From Amycolatopsis azurea DSM 43854 (GTDB taxonomy: Bacteria; Actinomycetota; Actinomycetes; Mycobacteriales; Pseudonocardiaceae), in the NCBI RefSeq assembly GCF_001995215.1, contig NZ_MUXN01000037.1, forward strand, positions 1 through 64,000: a stretch of DNA of 64,000 nt, written 5' to 3'. The stretch's first letter is position 1; each line of letters starts with the position of its first letter. The notes beneath the pieces are model-generated. The model did no database searches, had not been told where the DNA came from, and saw only the letters and a program-made list of their open reading frames with translations. Both the position numbers and the translations under genes were made by a program. This document shows, piece by piece, positions 9,350 through 16,517 of this stretch.

Positions 9350-9700
9350 ATGACGGTGACGAGCGGAGATGGCGACACCCGGGAAGTTCCGTTCTCGGTG
9401 ACCGTCGCCAGGCCCGATGGCGCCGAGGTGGTCATCGCGGTGGCGGGCGAAATCGACCTGACGACGTCCGAAGAACTCAAGGAGACCTTCGAGGAAGTGC
9501 TGGAACCCGTGCCCGGCAAGGTCGTGGTCGACCTCGAAGGCGTGGAGTTCTGCGACTCCACAGGATTGGCGACCCTGGTCAGGATCAACGACCGGTGCGC
9601 CACCCAGGGAGTCGATCTGAGCTTCCTGCCGTCGCCGACGATCCGGCGATTGGCGCTGAAGACGGGCCTTTCCACGCTTCTGCCGCTCGCCGGATCCTGA
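9350..9700 (+). CDS. STAS anti-anti-sigma factor (phosphorylatable)
   Basis: SpoIIAA/RsbV-like protein of 116 aa. The core strand-loop FCDSTGLATL places the phosphoacceptor Ser at residue 70. In the known partner-switch mechanism the unphosphorylated form binds the RsbW-like kinase and frees a sigma factor. ATG 9350 follows GAGGGGTGG. Divergent from the kinase gene and convergent (8-base gap) with a second STAS gene, giving a three-gene module. Confidence 0.86.
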   Translation: MTVTSGDGDTREVPFSVTVARPDGAEVVIAVAGEIDLTTSEELKETFEEVLEPVPGKVVVDLEGVEFCDSTGLATLVRINDRCATQGVDLSFLPSPTIRRLALKTGLSTLLPLAGS

Positions 9701-9708
9701 GCTCCGGA

Positions 9709-10167
9709 TCAGGGATTCGGCGCCGGCAGGGCCTTTGGGACTTCGCGGATCGCGCTGTCGAGGTAGCGGTACACGGGGATGCGGGACTCGACGCCGAACA
9801 GGTGCAACAGCCGCAGGACCGGACGGGTGTCGGCGACGACGCCGGTCGTGCGGCGTTCGACGTGGGCGCGGGCGGCGGCGGATTCGATGACCCGCAATCC
9901 GGCGACGCCGAGGAAGCTGACCTCGGTGAGGTCGAGCACCGTGGCGGCGGGAAGGTCGCGCAGGAGGGCGTGCTCGAGCCGGCCCGCGGTGGCGAGGTCG
10001 ATCTCGCCGGTCGCGGAGACGACGAGCAGATCTTCACTCCATCGGGTCTTCTGGACCCGCAGCAGGTTTTCCGCCGTCGGACGCTGCCACGGAACGGTGG
10101 GATGGATGACGGTGCGGAGGGCGGGGCCGTCGCGGCTGCCCCGCGGGAACGGAATGCGGTCGGTCAT
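9709..10167 (-). CDS. STAS protein lacking the phosphorylatable Ser
   Basis: STAS-domain protein of 152 aa with a ~35-residue N-terminal extension. The motif aligned with FCDSTG of its neighbour is FLGVAG: Asp is Gly87 and the phosphoacceptor Ser is Val88. It therefore cannot be switched off by phosphorylation at this site. ATG 10167 is chosen for GGAGA upstream; a longer reading to 10296 has no SD. It may bind the kinase constitutively, or have another partner. Fold confident, role inferred. Confidence 0.8.
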   Translation of the reverse strand: MTDRIPFPRGSRDGPALRTVIHPTVPWQRPTAENLLRVQKTRWSEDLLVVSATGEIDLATAGRLEHALLRDLPAATVLDLTEVSFLGVAGLRVIESAAARAHVERRTTGVVADTRPVLRLLHLFGVESRIPVYRYLDSAIREVPKALPAPNP

Positions 10168-10402
10168 GATGCTGGTCTCCCGGATAGCCGGGGACGAGAC
10201 GGACAACGGGTAAGCCTGCACAACGGCTGCGCAAGTCAACTCGCCGCCGCGTCGCCCTGGTAAGTCGCCCTGTGAAAGCGGCGGGGCCGCGGACATGCGG
10301 GTCGTTCGCGCGGGCTGGTGGACTCAACCTCACGTACTGCTCACCGTACGCTGCTCACCTGACCTGGCAATACCGCGTAGGAGGATTCATCCACGCGCAT
10401 GG

Positions 10403-10741
10403 TCACTCGCGCAGGGCCTTTTCCCAGGCGAGACCCCAGTTTTCCAGCGGGTGCAACGCGTCGAGGAGCTGTCGGCCCAGCGGTGTCAGACGGTATCCCT
10501 CCTCGCCGGTTTCCACGATGCGGGCTTCGGTGAGCTCGCCGAGCCGGGTCGAGAGCACGCTCGACGACATGCGCTCGCAGCGCCGCCTGAGTTCCCGGAA
10601 GCCGACCTCGTCCTGGCGTAGTTCCCAGATCACCCGCAGCGTCCACCGGCGCCCGAGCAGATCGAGCGCGGCCATGAGCGGACGGCCGGTTTCGGAGCCG
10701 CGGACCGGCCGTCCGGGACGCGGGATCGGATCGTCGGGCAT
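10403..10741 (-). CDS. HxlR-family winged-helix regulator
   Basis: Small regulator (112 aa) with the HxlR core: LMAALDLLGRRWTLRVIWEL, GFRELRRRCERMSSSVLSTRL and a wing with EEGYRLTPLGRQLLDAL. ATG 10741 is chosen because AAGGGG lies seven bases upstream; a reading from 10798 would run through the operator. Divergent from the carboxymuconolactone-decarboxylase-like gene across an intergenic dyad, so it most likely represses that gene and itself. HxlR proteins typically sense electrophiles, thiol stress or aromatic compounds. Confidence 0.88.
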   Translation of the reverse strand: MPDDPIPRPGRPVRGSETGRPLMAALDLLGRRWTLRVIWELRQDEVGFRELRRRCERMSSSVLSTRLGELTEARIVETGEEGYRLTPLGRQLLDALHPLENWGLAWEKALRE

Positions 10742-10776
10742 CTCATCCCCTTGCGCTTCGATTTCAGAAGCAGCAT

Positions 10777-10799
10777 AGTGGTTCGAAAATCGAATCACT
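10777..10799. promoter_or_regulatory. Probable HxlR operator dyad
   Basis: A 23-base inverted repeat: left arm AGTGGTTCGA (10777-10786), spacer AAA, right arm TCGAATCACT (10790-10799), 9 of 10 positions complementary. It lies between the divergent HxlR and AhpD-like starts, 11 bases before the latter. Position and size fit a homodimer operator blocking both promoters. Confidence 0.75.
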
Positions 10800-10809
10800 T
10801 GAGGTGGTC

Positions 10810-11367
10810 ATGGCCCGTGTCGCGCCGCTCACTCCGCCCTACGAGGCGGATGTCGAAGAAGCACTCCGCAAATGGATGCCACCGGGTGTGGCGCAGGACC
10901 CACTGGCGCTCTTCCGGTTGCTGCAACGCCACCCGGGGCTGGCGTCGCGGATGCGCGTCCTCGGCGCGGGTCTGCTCGCGCACGGGGAATTACCCGCGCT
11001 GGACCGCGAAATCGTCATCGCGCGGGTGACCGCACGATGCGGATGCCGGTACGAATGGGGTGTCCACGCCGCGGTTTTCGCATCGGCCGTCGGGCTGACC
11101 CCGGAGCAGGTCGAGGCGACCGTGACCGGCGGCTCCGGGCACCCTGCGTGGTCCCGACGACACCGTGCCCTGATCGCCGCCGTCGACGAACTCCACGACA
11201 CGGCAACGGTTTCCGCCGACGCGTGGGCGGCGCTGGCCGAGCACTATCCGGTTTCGCAGCTGCTGGAGTTCCTCGTGCTCGCGGGCTGGTACCGGACGAT
11301 CGCCTACGTCGCCAACGGCGTCGGTCTCGACGAGGAGCCTTGGGGCGCCCCGTATCCCGCTGGTTAG
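10810..11367 (+). CDS. Carboxymuconolactone decarboxylase/AhpD-like protein
   Basis: Protein of 185 aa with the CMD fold: ALDREIVIARVTARCGCRYEWGVH near residues 64-87, then HRALIAAVDELH. The central CGC..EW..H arrangement resembles alkylhydroperoxidase-like members, but the classical CxxC thiol pair of AhpD is not exact. ATG 10810 is selected for GAGG six bases upstream rather than GTG 10804. Divergent from an HxlR regulator with a shared operator; likely induced by an electrophilic or aromatic signal. The stop overlaps the next convergent gene by four bases. Confidence 0.83.
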   Translation: MARVAPLTPPYEADVEEALRKWMPPGVAQDPLALFRLLQRHPGLASRMRVLGAGLLAHGELPALDREIVIARVTARCGCRYEWGVHAAVFASAVGLTPEQVEATVTGGSGHPAWSRRHRALIAAVDELHDTATVSADAWAALAEHYPVSQLLEFLVLAGWYRTIAYVANGVGLDEEPWGAPYPAG

Positions 11368-11576
11368 GGCTGGTGCGGGTCCGCCTTCCTGGTGTCGTCC
11401 CGTTCTCGTTTCGAGGCCTTCCACGCGGCGAGGACGCACAAAAGTGCCGCCAGGAAGCCGATCGCGGTGAGCGTCCCGGCCCAGACGGCGCCGGTACTGG
11501 CGAGAAGGTAGAGCTGGATCACGGCGGTGGTCGTGTAGACGACCGCCAGTCCCAGCCACAGCCGTTGCGTCATCAT
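11364..11576 (-). CDS. Small two-helix membrane protein
   Basis: 70-aa protein with two transmembrane segments (about residues 6-27 and 33-51) and a charged C-terminal tail (KASKRERDDTRKADPHQP). GGGAG precedes tandem ATGs at 11576 and 11573. Convergent overlap of four bases with the AhpD-like gene. No family recognised. Confidence 0.65.
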   Translation of the reverse strand: MMTQRLWLGLAVVYTTTAVIQLYLLASTGAVWAGTLTAIGFLAALLCVLAAWKASKRERDDTRKADPHQP

Positions 11577-11731
11577 CTCCCGTCTCCGTTCGCCCGGTAC
11601 GGGAGGTCAATCGCCGCTGGGCGGGATCGGGTTACAGGCTGTTCGAAACCGGTGGTTTCCTGGCGGTGGTCCTGGTTCGACCGCGGTGGTCGTGAGTTTG
11701 CCCATCGGGCGGGTCGGTCTCGCCGGGCAAC

Positions 11732-11784
11732 GTTGTGAAAGCCACGTTCACAACGTTGAAGGTTGCGAAAGTGGCTTTCGCAAC
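11732..11784. repeat. Class B double inverted repeat
   Basis: Two tandem 23-base near-palindromes separated by seven bases. The second (11762-11784) has perfect 10-base arms GTTGCGAAAG / CTTTCGCAAC around TGG; the first (11732-11754) has arms GTTGTGAA / TTCACAAC. The halves also pair with each other. A near copy lies at 40908-40960 and a single unit at 40769-40791. The 360-base stretch 11577-11936 contains this and the class A hairpin but no gene. Confidence 0.85.
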
Positions 11785-11849
11785 ACCAACTGCGCCAGCT
11801 CCCACCAGACCACCCCGACTCGGTGCTTCGGCCCGCCGAGCATCGCGGG

Positions 11850-11904
11850 GTCCGTGAAGGCCTCCTTGAGGGACTCTGGGTCCCTCAAGGAGGCCTTCAC
11901 GGAC
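11850..11904. repeat. Class A long hairpin (perfect 25-base arms)
   Basis: Perfect inverted repeat: arms 11850-11874 and 11880-11904, loop TCTGG; arm core GTGAAGGCCTCCTTGAGG. It sits 33 bases past the stop of the LysR gene, so it may also act as a transcription terminator. Related copies or halves occur at 1-20, 27336-27382 and 50579-50596. Confidence 0.9.
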
Positions 11905-11936
11905 CTCTGACCGGCTCCGCACCGACCGGCGGCAGC

Positions 11937-12923
11937 TCACGAACCGGCCACCCGGAAGAAGTCCACCAGCCCGTCCCCGGACCGCGAACTCCGCCGCCGC
12001 TCCCACCAGGTCCGGAACGGGGTCGACGCCATCGCGTGCCGTGTGTACGACGTCATCATCGCGCGGTACACGTTCTCCGCCTGATCCCACGTCAGCCGTT
12101 CCTTGCGCCACGCCAGCACCAGCCGCATCCGCATGGGGTCGTCCTTGAGCGGCCGGACGACCATGCCCGGCAGTTCGGGCGCGGTGGGCTCCACGAGCTG
12201 GACCGCCTGCCCGGCGGCGATCAGGGTCCGCCCGCCGCCGTTGGGGCATTCGAAGCGGATCCGCGGGGTGAACCCGGCGCGATGCGTCGCCGCGCGCAGC
12301 GACGTCAGCGAGCCGTCTTCGGGGCCAGGCGGTCCTATCCACGCTTCGTCCGCGAGATCGGCGAGGTCGACCTCGAAGGCGTCGGCGAGCCGGTGCCTGG
12401 CCGGAAGACCGATGAAGACGGGCACCCAAGAGAACAGCACCCGGTGCCCCAAATGCTTCGCCAGCGGCACTTCCTGGTCGTCGGACATGGCGATGACGGC
12501 GATGTCGAGGGTCGCGCGGGCCAGCGCCTGCGCCAGCACCGCGCTCGACGGTTCCAGGTGGACGGTCACGTCCAGCCCCGGCAGCGCGTCGTCCAGCTGC
12601 TCGACGAAGGTGGGCAGACAGTCCATTTGAGACGATCCGAGCCGGACCGGGCCGTCGCCCAGCGCGCCGAGGAGATCGCTTTCGAACCGGTCGAACTCCA
12701 CGAGCAGGGTCAGCGCGCGGCGCAGCGTCTGCTCGCCGAACGGGGTCGGCGTCACTCCGGTGTGGCTTCGCACGAACAACGGCGCGCCGATCTGCCGTTC
12801 GAGCCGCTGGAGCAGAGAGGTCAGCGACGGCTGCGACATGCCCAGCGCGGCGGCCGCCTGCGACAGGCTGCCCGCCTCGGCGATGGCGCAGATCGCCCGC
12901 AGGTGCCGGATCTCCAGGGCCAT
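11937..12923 (-). CDS. LysR-family transcriptional regulator
   Basis: 328 aa with an N-terminal LysR helix-turn-helix (residues 1-60, AEAGSLSQAAAALGMSQPSL) and a periplasmic-binding-like effector domain to the C-terminus. Normal length for the family plus a short C-terminal tail. Divergent from the Xaa-Pro aminopeptidase gene with a 90-base shared intergenic region, the classic LysR arrangement, so it probably controls that gene in response to a peptide or amino-acid-derived ligand. Confidence 0.9.
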   Translation of the reverse strand: MALEIRHLRAICAIAEAGSLSQAAAALGMSQPSLTSLLQRLERQIGAPLFVRSHTGVTPTPFGEQTLRRALTLLVEFDRFESDLLGALGDGPVRLGSSQMDCLPTFVEQLDDALPGLDVTVHLEPSSAVLAQALARATLDIAVIAMSDDQEVPLAKHLGHRVLFSWVPVFIGLPARHRLADAFEVDLADLADEAWIGPPGPEDGSLTSLRAATHRAGFTPRIRFECPNGGGRTLIAAGQAVQLVEPTAPELPGMVVRPLKDDPMRMRLVLAWRKERLTWDQAENVYRAMMTSYTRHAMASTPFRTWWERRRSSRSGDGLVDFFRVAGS

Positions 12924-13013
12924 AGGCGGAGTCTATCGCCGCCGGTCATTACGTCCCGGCCGTTCGCGGTGTGAAGGTGCGACCACGACCGTGTCTACCT
13001 GAAGGGGGAGCCG

Positions 13014-14429
13014 ATGACCGGCGACCGAACCCGGCCGGATCTGCGCGCGCTGCTGGCCGCCAAGGGGTTCCGGAACTGGATCAGCGACGGCTGGGAGCCC
13101 GCCGACACCACCGTCGACGTACCGGCGGGTTCCGCCGAGGCCGCCGCCGCTCATCGCGGCAGGCTGTCGGCGGAACTGCCCGGTCAGCGGATCGCGCTCG
13201 CGGCGGGCCGGGCCGTCGTGCGGTCCAACGACACCTACCACGGCTTCCGCGCCGACAGCGACTTCGTCTGGCTCACCGGCTGCCAGCGCGAAGGCGCGAT
13301 CCTGGTGCTGACCCCGGCGGGGGACAGCCATCACGCCACGCTGTACGTCCCGCGCCCGGCCGAGCCGGACGAGCCCGACTTCGTGGGCGACGCCGACACC
13401 AGCCCGCTGTGGGTCGGCACCGCCGCCGGGCCCGCCGCGTACGGGGACGCGCTCGGCATCGAATGCCGCCCGCTGGAGGACCTCCCGCACGGCTTGCGCG
13501 GGCGGAACCCGAGCTTCCTGGTCGGCGCCGGTGTCGATCCCGCGCTCGACGCGTACGGCTTCGGCCACAGCGACCGGCTCCGGACGGTGCTGGCGGACCT
13601 GCGCCGGATCAAGGACGACTGGGAGATCGGCCAGTTGCGCGATGCCGTCGACGCCACCGCGCTCGGGTTCGCCGACGTGCTGGCCGCGTTGCCGGAGGCG
13701 GTCCGCGGCGGCGGGGAACGGTGGTTGCAGGGCACGTTCGACCGGCGTGCCCGCACCGAGGGCACCGGCCCCGGTTACGCCTCCATCGTCGCGGCCGGGC
13801 CGCACGCGCCGATCCTGCACTGGACGCGCTGCGACGGGCAGGTGACCGAGGACAGCCTCCTGCTGCTCGACGCGGGCGTCGAGCTGGATTCCTTGTACAC
13901 GGCGGACATCACCCGTACCTTCCCGGTCGGCGGGGAGTTCACGACGGCCCAGCGCGACGTCTACGACCTGGTGTACAAGGCGCATCTCGCGGCTCTGGCG
14001 GAGGTTCGCCCGGGTCGGGACTTCGCCGCCTTCCAGACGACGGCGCTGGGCGTGCTCGCGGCGGGGTTGCACGATTGGGGTCTTCTCCCGGTGTCGGTGG
14101 ACGAGGCGCTGTCGCCGGACGGGCAGCAGCACCGGCGGTACATCGTCTGCGGGACCGGCCATTTCCTCGGGCTGGACGTCCACGACTGCGCCTCCGCGAG
14201 TCCCGGGGCCTACCGCGAGGGCACGCTCGCCGAGGGCATGGCGCTGGCGGTGGAGCCCGGTCTGTACTTCCACGCCGGTGATCGCACGGTGCCGCCGGAA
14301 CTGCGCGGCCTCGGCGTCCGCATCGAGGACAACGTCGTGGTCACGGGATCCGGGCACGAGCTGCTTTCCGGCGGTTTCCCCTCGACCGCCGACGAGATCA
14401 CCGCCTGGGTCCGGGCGGCCAGGGGGTGA
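13014..14429 (+). CDS. M24 Xaa-Pro aminopeptidase
   Basis: Metallopeptidase of 471 aa with an N-terminal creatinase/aminopeptidase P domain and a C-terminal pita-bread domain. All five dinuclear metal ligands are visible: Asp286 (LLDAG), Asp298 (TADITRTFP), His383 (GTGHFLGLDVHD), Glu414 (VEPGLYF) and Glu438 (RIEDNVVV). The expected reaction is removal of an N-terminal residue before Pro or Hyp. GGGGGAG precedes the ATG. Cytoplasmic, no signal peptide. The divergent LysR gene and the hydroxyproline operon 2 kb downstream support a role in using Pro/Hyp-rich peptides. Confidence 0.9.
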   Translation: MTGDRTRPDLRALLAAKGFRNWISDGWEPADTTVDVPAGSAEAAAAHRGRLSAELPGQRIALAAGRAVVRSNDTYHGFRADSDFVWLTGCQREGAILVLTPAGDSHHATLYVPRPAEPDEPDFVGDADTSPLWVGTAAGPAAYGDALGIECRPLEDLPHGLRGRNPSFLVGAGVDPALDAYGFGHSDRLRTVLADLRRIKDDWEIGQLRDAVDATALGFADVLAALPEAVRGGGERWLQGTFDRRARTEGTGPGYASIVAAGPHAPILHWTRCDGQVTEDSLLLLDAGVELDSLYTADITRTFPVGGEFTTAQRDVYDLVYKAHLAALAEVRPGRDFAAFQTTALGVLAAGLHDWGLLPVSVDEALSPDGQQHRRYIVCGTGHFLGLDVHDCASASPGAYREGTLAEGMALAVEPGLYFHAGDRTVPPELRGLGVRIEDNVVVTGSGHELLSGGFPSTADEITAWVRAARG

Positions 14430-14431
14430 AG

Positions 14432-14466
14432 CACCGGAGGGCCGGCCCGAGTCCGGCCCTCCGGTG
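14432..14466. terminator. Bidirectional hairpin terminator
   Basis: Perfect 14-base arms CACCGGAGGGCCGG (14432-14445) and complement (14453-14466) around a seven-base loop, between the convergent stops of the aminopeptidase and the metalloprotease genes. No T-run, as is common in high-GC actinomycetes. Confidence 0.75.
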
Positions 14467-14472
14467 GCCCCG

Positions 14473-15606
14473 TCAGTACGAAATGGTGTGCCCGGTGAGG
14501 ATCCGCTGGGCCGCCCCGGTGGTGGACAGCCCGGCGGCGGGCCGGTCTTCGGTGAAGTACTCGCGGAAGTCCTGGCTGAAGTCGCGGGTCATCAGCGCGA
14601 TCGTGCGGTTCCAGTTCCCGCCGTCCGGCCCGTCCGCCGCCCACAGGTCCAGCAGGGACGAGCCGACCCGGCCCTGCACGGTGTCCCCGGCGTCCCAACC
14701 GGGGGTCGACGCGTCGTTCCGGAAGCTGTAGGAACTACCGTTGTCGTAGACGTAGCGGTAGTCGCCGAGGGCATAGGCGGCGACGGCGTCGGCGAATCCT
14801 TCGGTCCACGCGCACGATTCCGAGCTGTGCTTCTCGATGTAGTGCGGGTTGCAGTCGTCGACCACGGGGAAATCGCGCCCGTACAGTTGCCATTGCAGCC
14901 AGTGCCCGGCTTCGTGGAGCACGAGATGCTTCGAGTCCGGCATCGTCGCGCCGAGGAAGACGTAGTTCGTGTTCGGGTAGTCCCAATAGCCGCCGTCGGC
15001 GACCTTCGGATCCCAGACGAACGTGATCTGATCGCAGCGGCCGTCGGACTGACGGGCGGTCCAGCAGGACGAAGCGGGGTTGGCGCGCTTCCAGTAGAGG
15101 ACGTTGAGCGTGTCCACCACTTTCCAGGCCCGCTGGAGTGTGGACGGCACCTTCACCGTGCCGAGGTCCTGGGTGCCGGACACGTTCGTGCGGCGGGCCG
15201 AGTCGAAGGCGTAGTCGGTGGTGTTGTTCGCGGCCTTGACGACCCGCCACATCGAGGTGCTGCTCGACCGGAACCGGACATAGGCCTCGGCCAGGGAAGC
15301 GGTGTGGCAGGCGGTGAACCGGCCGTCGGACGCGCCGGTGATCCCCGCGGCGAGCCTGCTCGCCGCACCGGAACCGGTGCGCCCCCACAGTTCCCAGTTC
15401 GCGTTCCGGGCCACCTGCGTGCGTACCGGTTTGGCGGTCCCGGCCTCCGCGTCGAGGTGGTCGAAGGCGAGTGTGCCGGTGAGACAGGCGTTCGCGGCCG
15501 CCGTGGCCGGTGTGCCGGCCGCGAACGCGGTCAGCCCGAGAGTGGTGACGAGCACCGCGCCGAACGCTCGAAGCCGTCGGCCCGCGGATCTGCGGATCAG
15601 CTGCAC
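14473..15606 (-). CDS. Secreted zinc metalloprotease-like protein (HEAGH)
   Basis: Exported protein of 377 aa. The GTG at 15606 is chosen for GAGGAG six bases upstream; it yields a signal peptide with twin basic start (RRSAGRRLR), hydrophobic core and AxA cleavage near residue 39. The mature part contains a zincin motif HEAGHWLQW (His231, Glu232, His235) followed by WTEGFADAVA, whose Glu269 is a plausible third ligand (gluzincin pattern). Several Cys suggest disulfides. Likely an extracellular protease. It is divergent from the XRE-cupin regulator of the Hyp operon, across an intergenic palindrome, so it may be co-regulated with Hyp use. Confidence 0.75.
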   Translation of the reverse strand: MQLIRRSAGRRLRAFGAVLVTTLGLTAFAAGTPATAAANACLTGTLAFDHLDAEAGTAKPVRTQVARNANWELWGRTGSGAASRLAAGITGASDGRFTACHTASLAEAYVRFRSSSTSMWRVVKAANNTTDYAFDSARRTNVSGTQDLGTVKVPSTLQRAWKVVDTLNVLYWKRANPASSCWTARQSDGRCDQITFVWDPKVADGGYWDYPNTNYVFLGATMPDSKHLVLHEAGHWLQWQLYGRDFPVVDDCNPHYIEKHSSESCAWTEGFADAVAAYALGDYRYVYDNGSSYSFRNDASTPGWDAGDTVQGRVGSSLLDLWAADGPDGGNWNRTIALMTRDFSQDFREYFTEDRPAAGLSTTGAAQRILTGHTISY

Positions 15607-15788
15607 GGGAATCTCCTCGCTGGAGGGAACGACGGTGCGCCCGTGACCCTGTGTCGACGGTGACACACCGGTTGGTGAACGAGTTTCATCGCGGCCGGAG
15701 CCGCCCACCATCGCGTCGGCCCATCGGCCGCGGCTATGCCCTCCCCGCGAGGACGCGTGTCATGATGACCGCGAACTCGATCGGCAAA

Positions 15789-15800
15789 GCGAACGTTCGC
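15789..15800. promoter_or_regulatory. Possible XRE-cupin autoregulatory operator
   Basis: Perfect 12-base palindrome GCGAACGTTCGC, 40 bases before the regulator gene and 183 bases before the divergent metalloprotease. Its half-sites (CGAAC/GTTCG) recur, spaced by six bases, at the Hyp operon promoter (16489-16506). A further half-site CGAACG lies at 15822-15827. Confidence 0.6.
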
Positions 15801-15839
15801 CCGTCCGGTCGTACGGTTTGACGAACGACAGGAGCAGCG

Positions 15840-16439
15840 GTGGAGGACGAGACGCCCTCGATCCGGGACATGCTGGCGGTCAATCTGCGCGCGGCCAGGG
15901 CGGCGCGGGGGATCTCGCTCTCCGAGCTGTCCCGGCGGTCCGGCATCGGCAAGGCGACGCTGTCGCAGCTGGAGTCCGGTGGTGGCAATCCGACCATCGA
16001 GACCGTGTTCAGCCTGTCCAGGGTGCTGGAGGTGGCGATCTCCGATCTGCTCGACCACCGGGCGGGCGGTGCGCTCACCGTGGTCCGCGGCGCCGACGTC
16101 GAGGTGCTCAGCGGCGAAGGCGTCGACCTCAGGCCGCTGCGGCGGATCGAGACCGGTGACGGCGTGTTCGAGGTGTACGACCAGGTGGTGCGCGGTGACG
16201 CGCCGCAGCGTTCGCAGGGGCACGTCGGGATCGAGCACACCGTCGTGCAGTCCGGCTCGCTGAAGGTCGAGGTGGCGGGCAAGACCGTCGAGGTCGGCCC
16301 GGGGGATTACGTCGCCTTCGACGCTCGCGAGCCGCATTGCTACACCGCTTCGGACGGGCCGGTGCACTCCGTCCTGCTCCTGCAGTACCGCGCCGACGAA
16401 CGGCTCGACGGCAAGCCGCATCCGGTCCTGAAGGGCTGA
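15840..16439 (+). CDS. XRE-cupin transcriptional regulator
   Basis: 199 aa: N-terminal XRE helix-turn-helix (residues ~12-66, SLSELSRRSGIGKATLSQLESG) and a C-terminal single cupin domain (GHVGIEHTVVQSGSLKVEV, VEVGPGDYVAFDAREPHCY). GTG start with GGAG upstream. This architecture senses small metabolites in the cupin. It sits immediately upstream of the Hyp operon with a shared type of operator, so it is the probable local regulator of that operon, itself and perhaps the divergent protease. Confidence 0.88.
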   Translation: MEDETPSIRDMLAVNLRAARAARGISLSELSRRSGIGKATLSQLESGGGNPTIETVFSLSRVLEVAISDLLDHRAGGALTVVRGADVEVLSGEGVDLRPLRRIETGDGVFEVYDQVVRGDAPQRSQGHVGIEHTVVQSGSLKVEVAGKTVEVGPGDYVAFDAREPHCYTASDGPVHSVLLLQYRADERLDGKPHPVLKG

Positions 16440-16453
16440 GCGCGCTCGAGGTA

Positions 16454-16506
16454 TTGACACCTCTCCGGAGGGGAACCTACTCTCCGATCGTTCGCTTTAC
16501 CGAACG
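16454..16506 (+). promoter_or_regulatory. Promoter and operator of the hydroxyproline operon
   Basis: A near-consensus promoter: -35 TTGACA (16454-16459), 18-base spacer, -10 TACTCT (16478-16483). The predicted start point falls in an inverted repeat CGTTCG-N6-CGAACG (16489-16506), a position suited to repression. The ATG of the first gene is 12 bases further. Confidence 0.78.
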
Positions 16507-16517
16507 CGGGAGGGTTG

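Noticed and set aside
11732..11904. CRISPR array
   Set aside because: Repeats are palindromic hairpins without regular spacers, and no cas genes are present.
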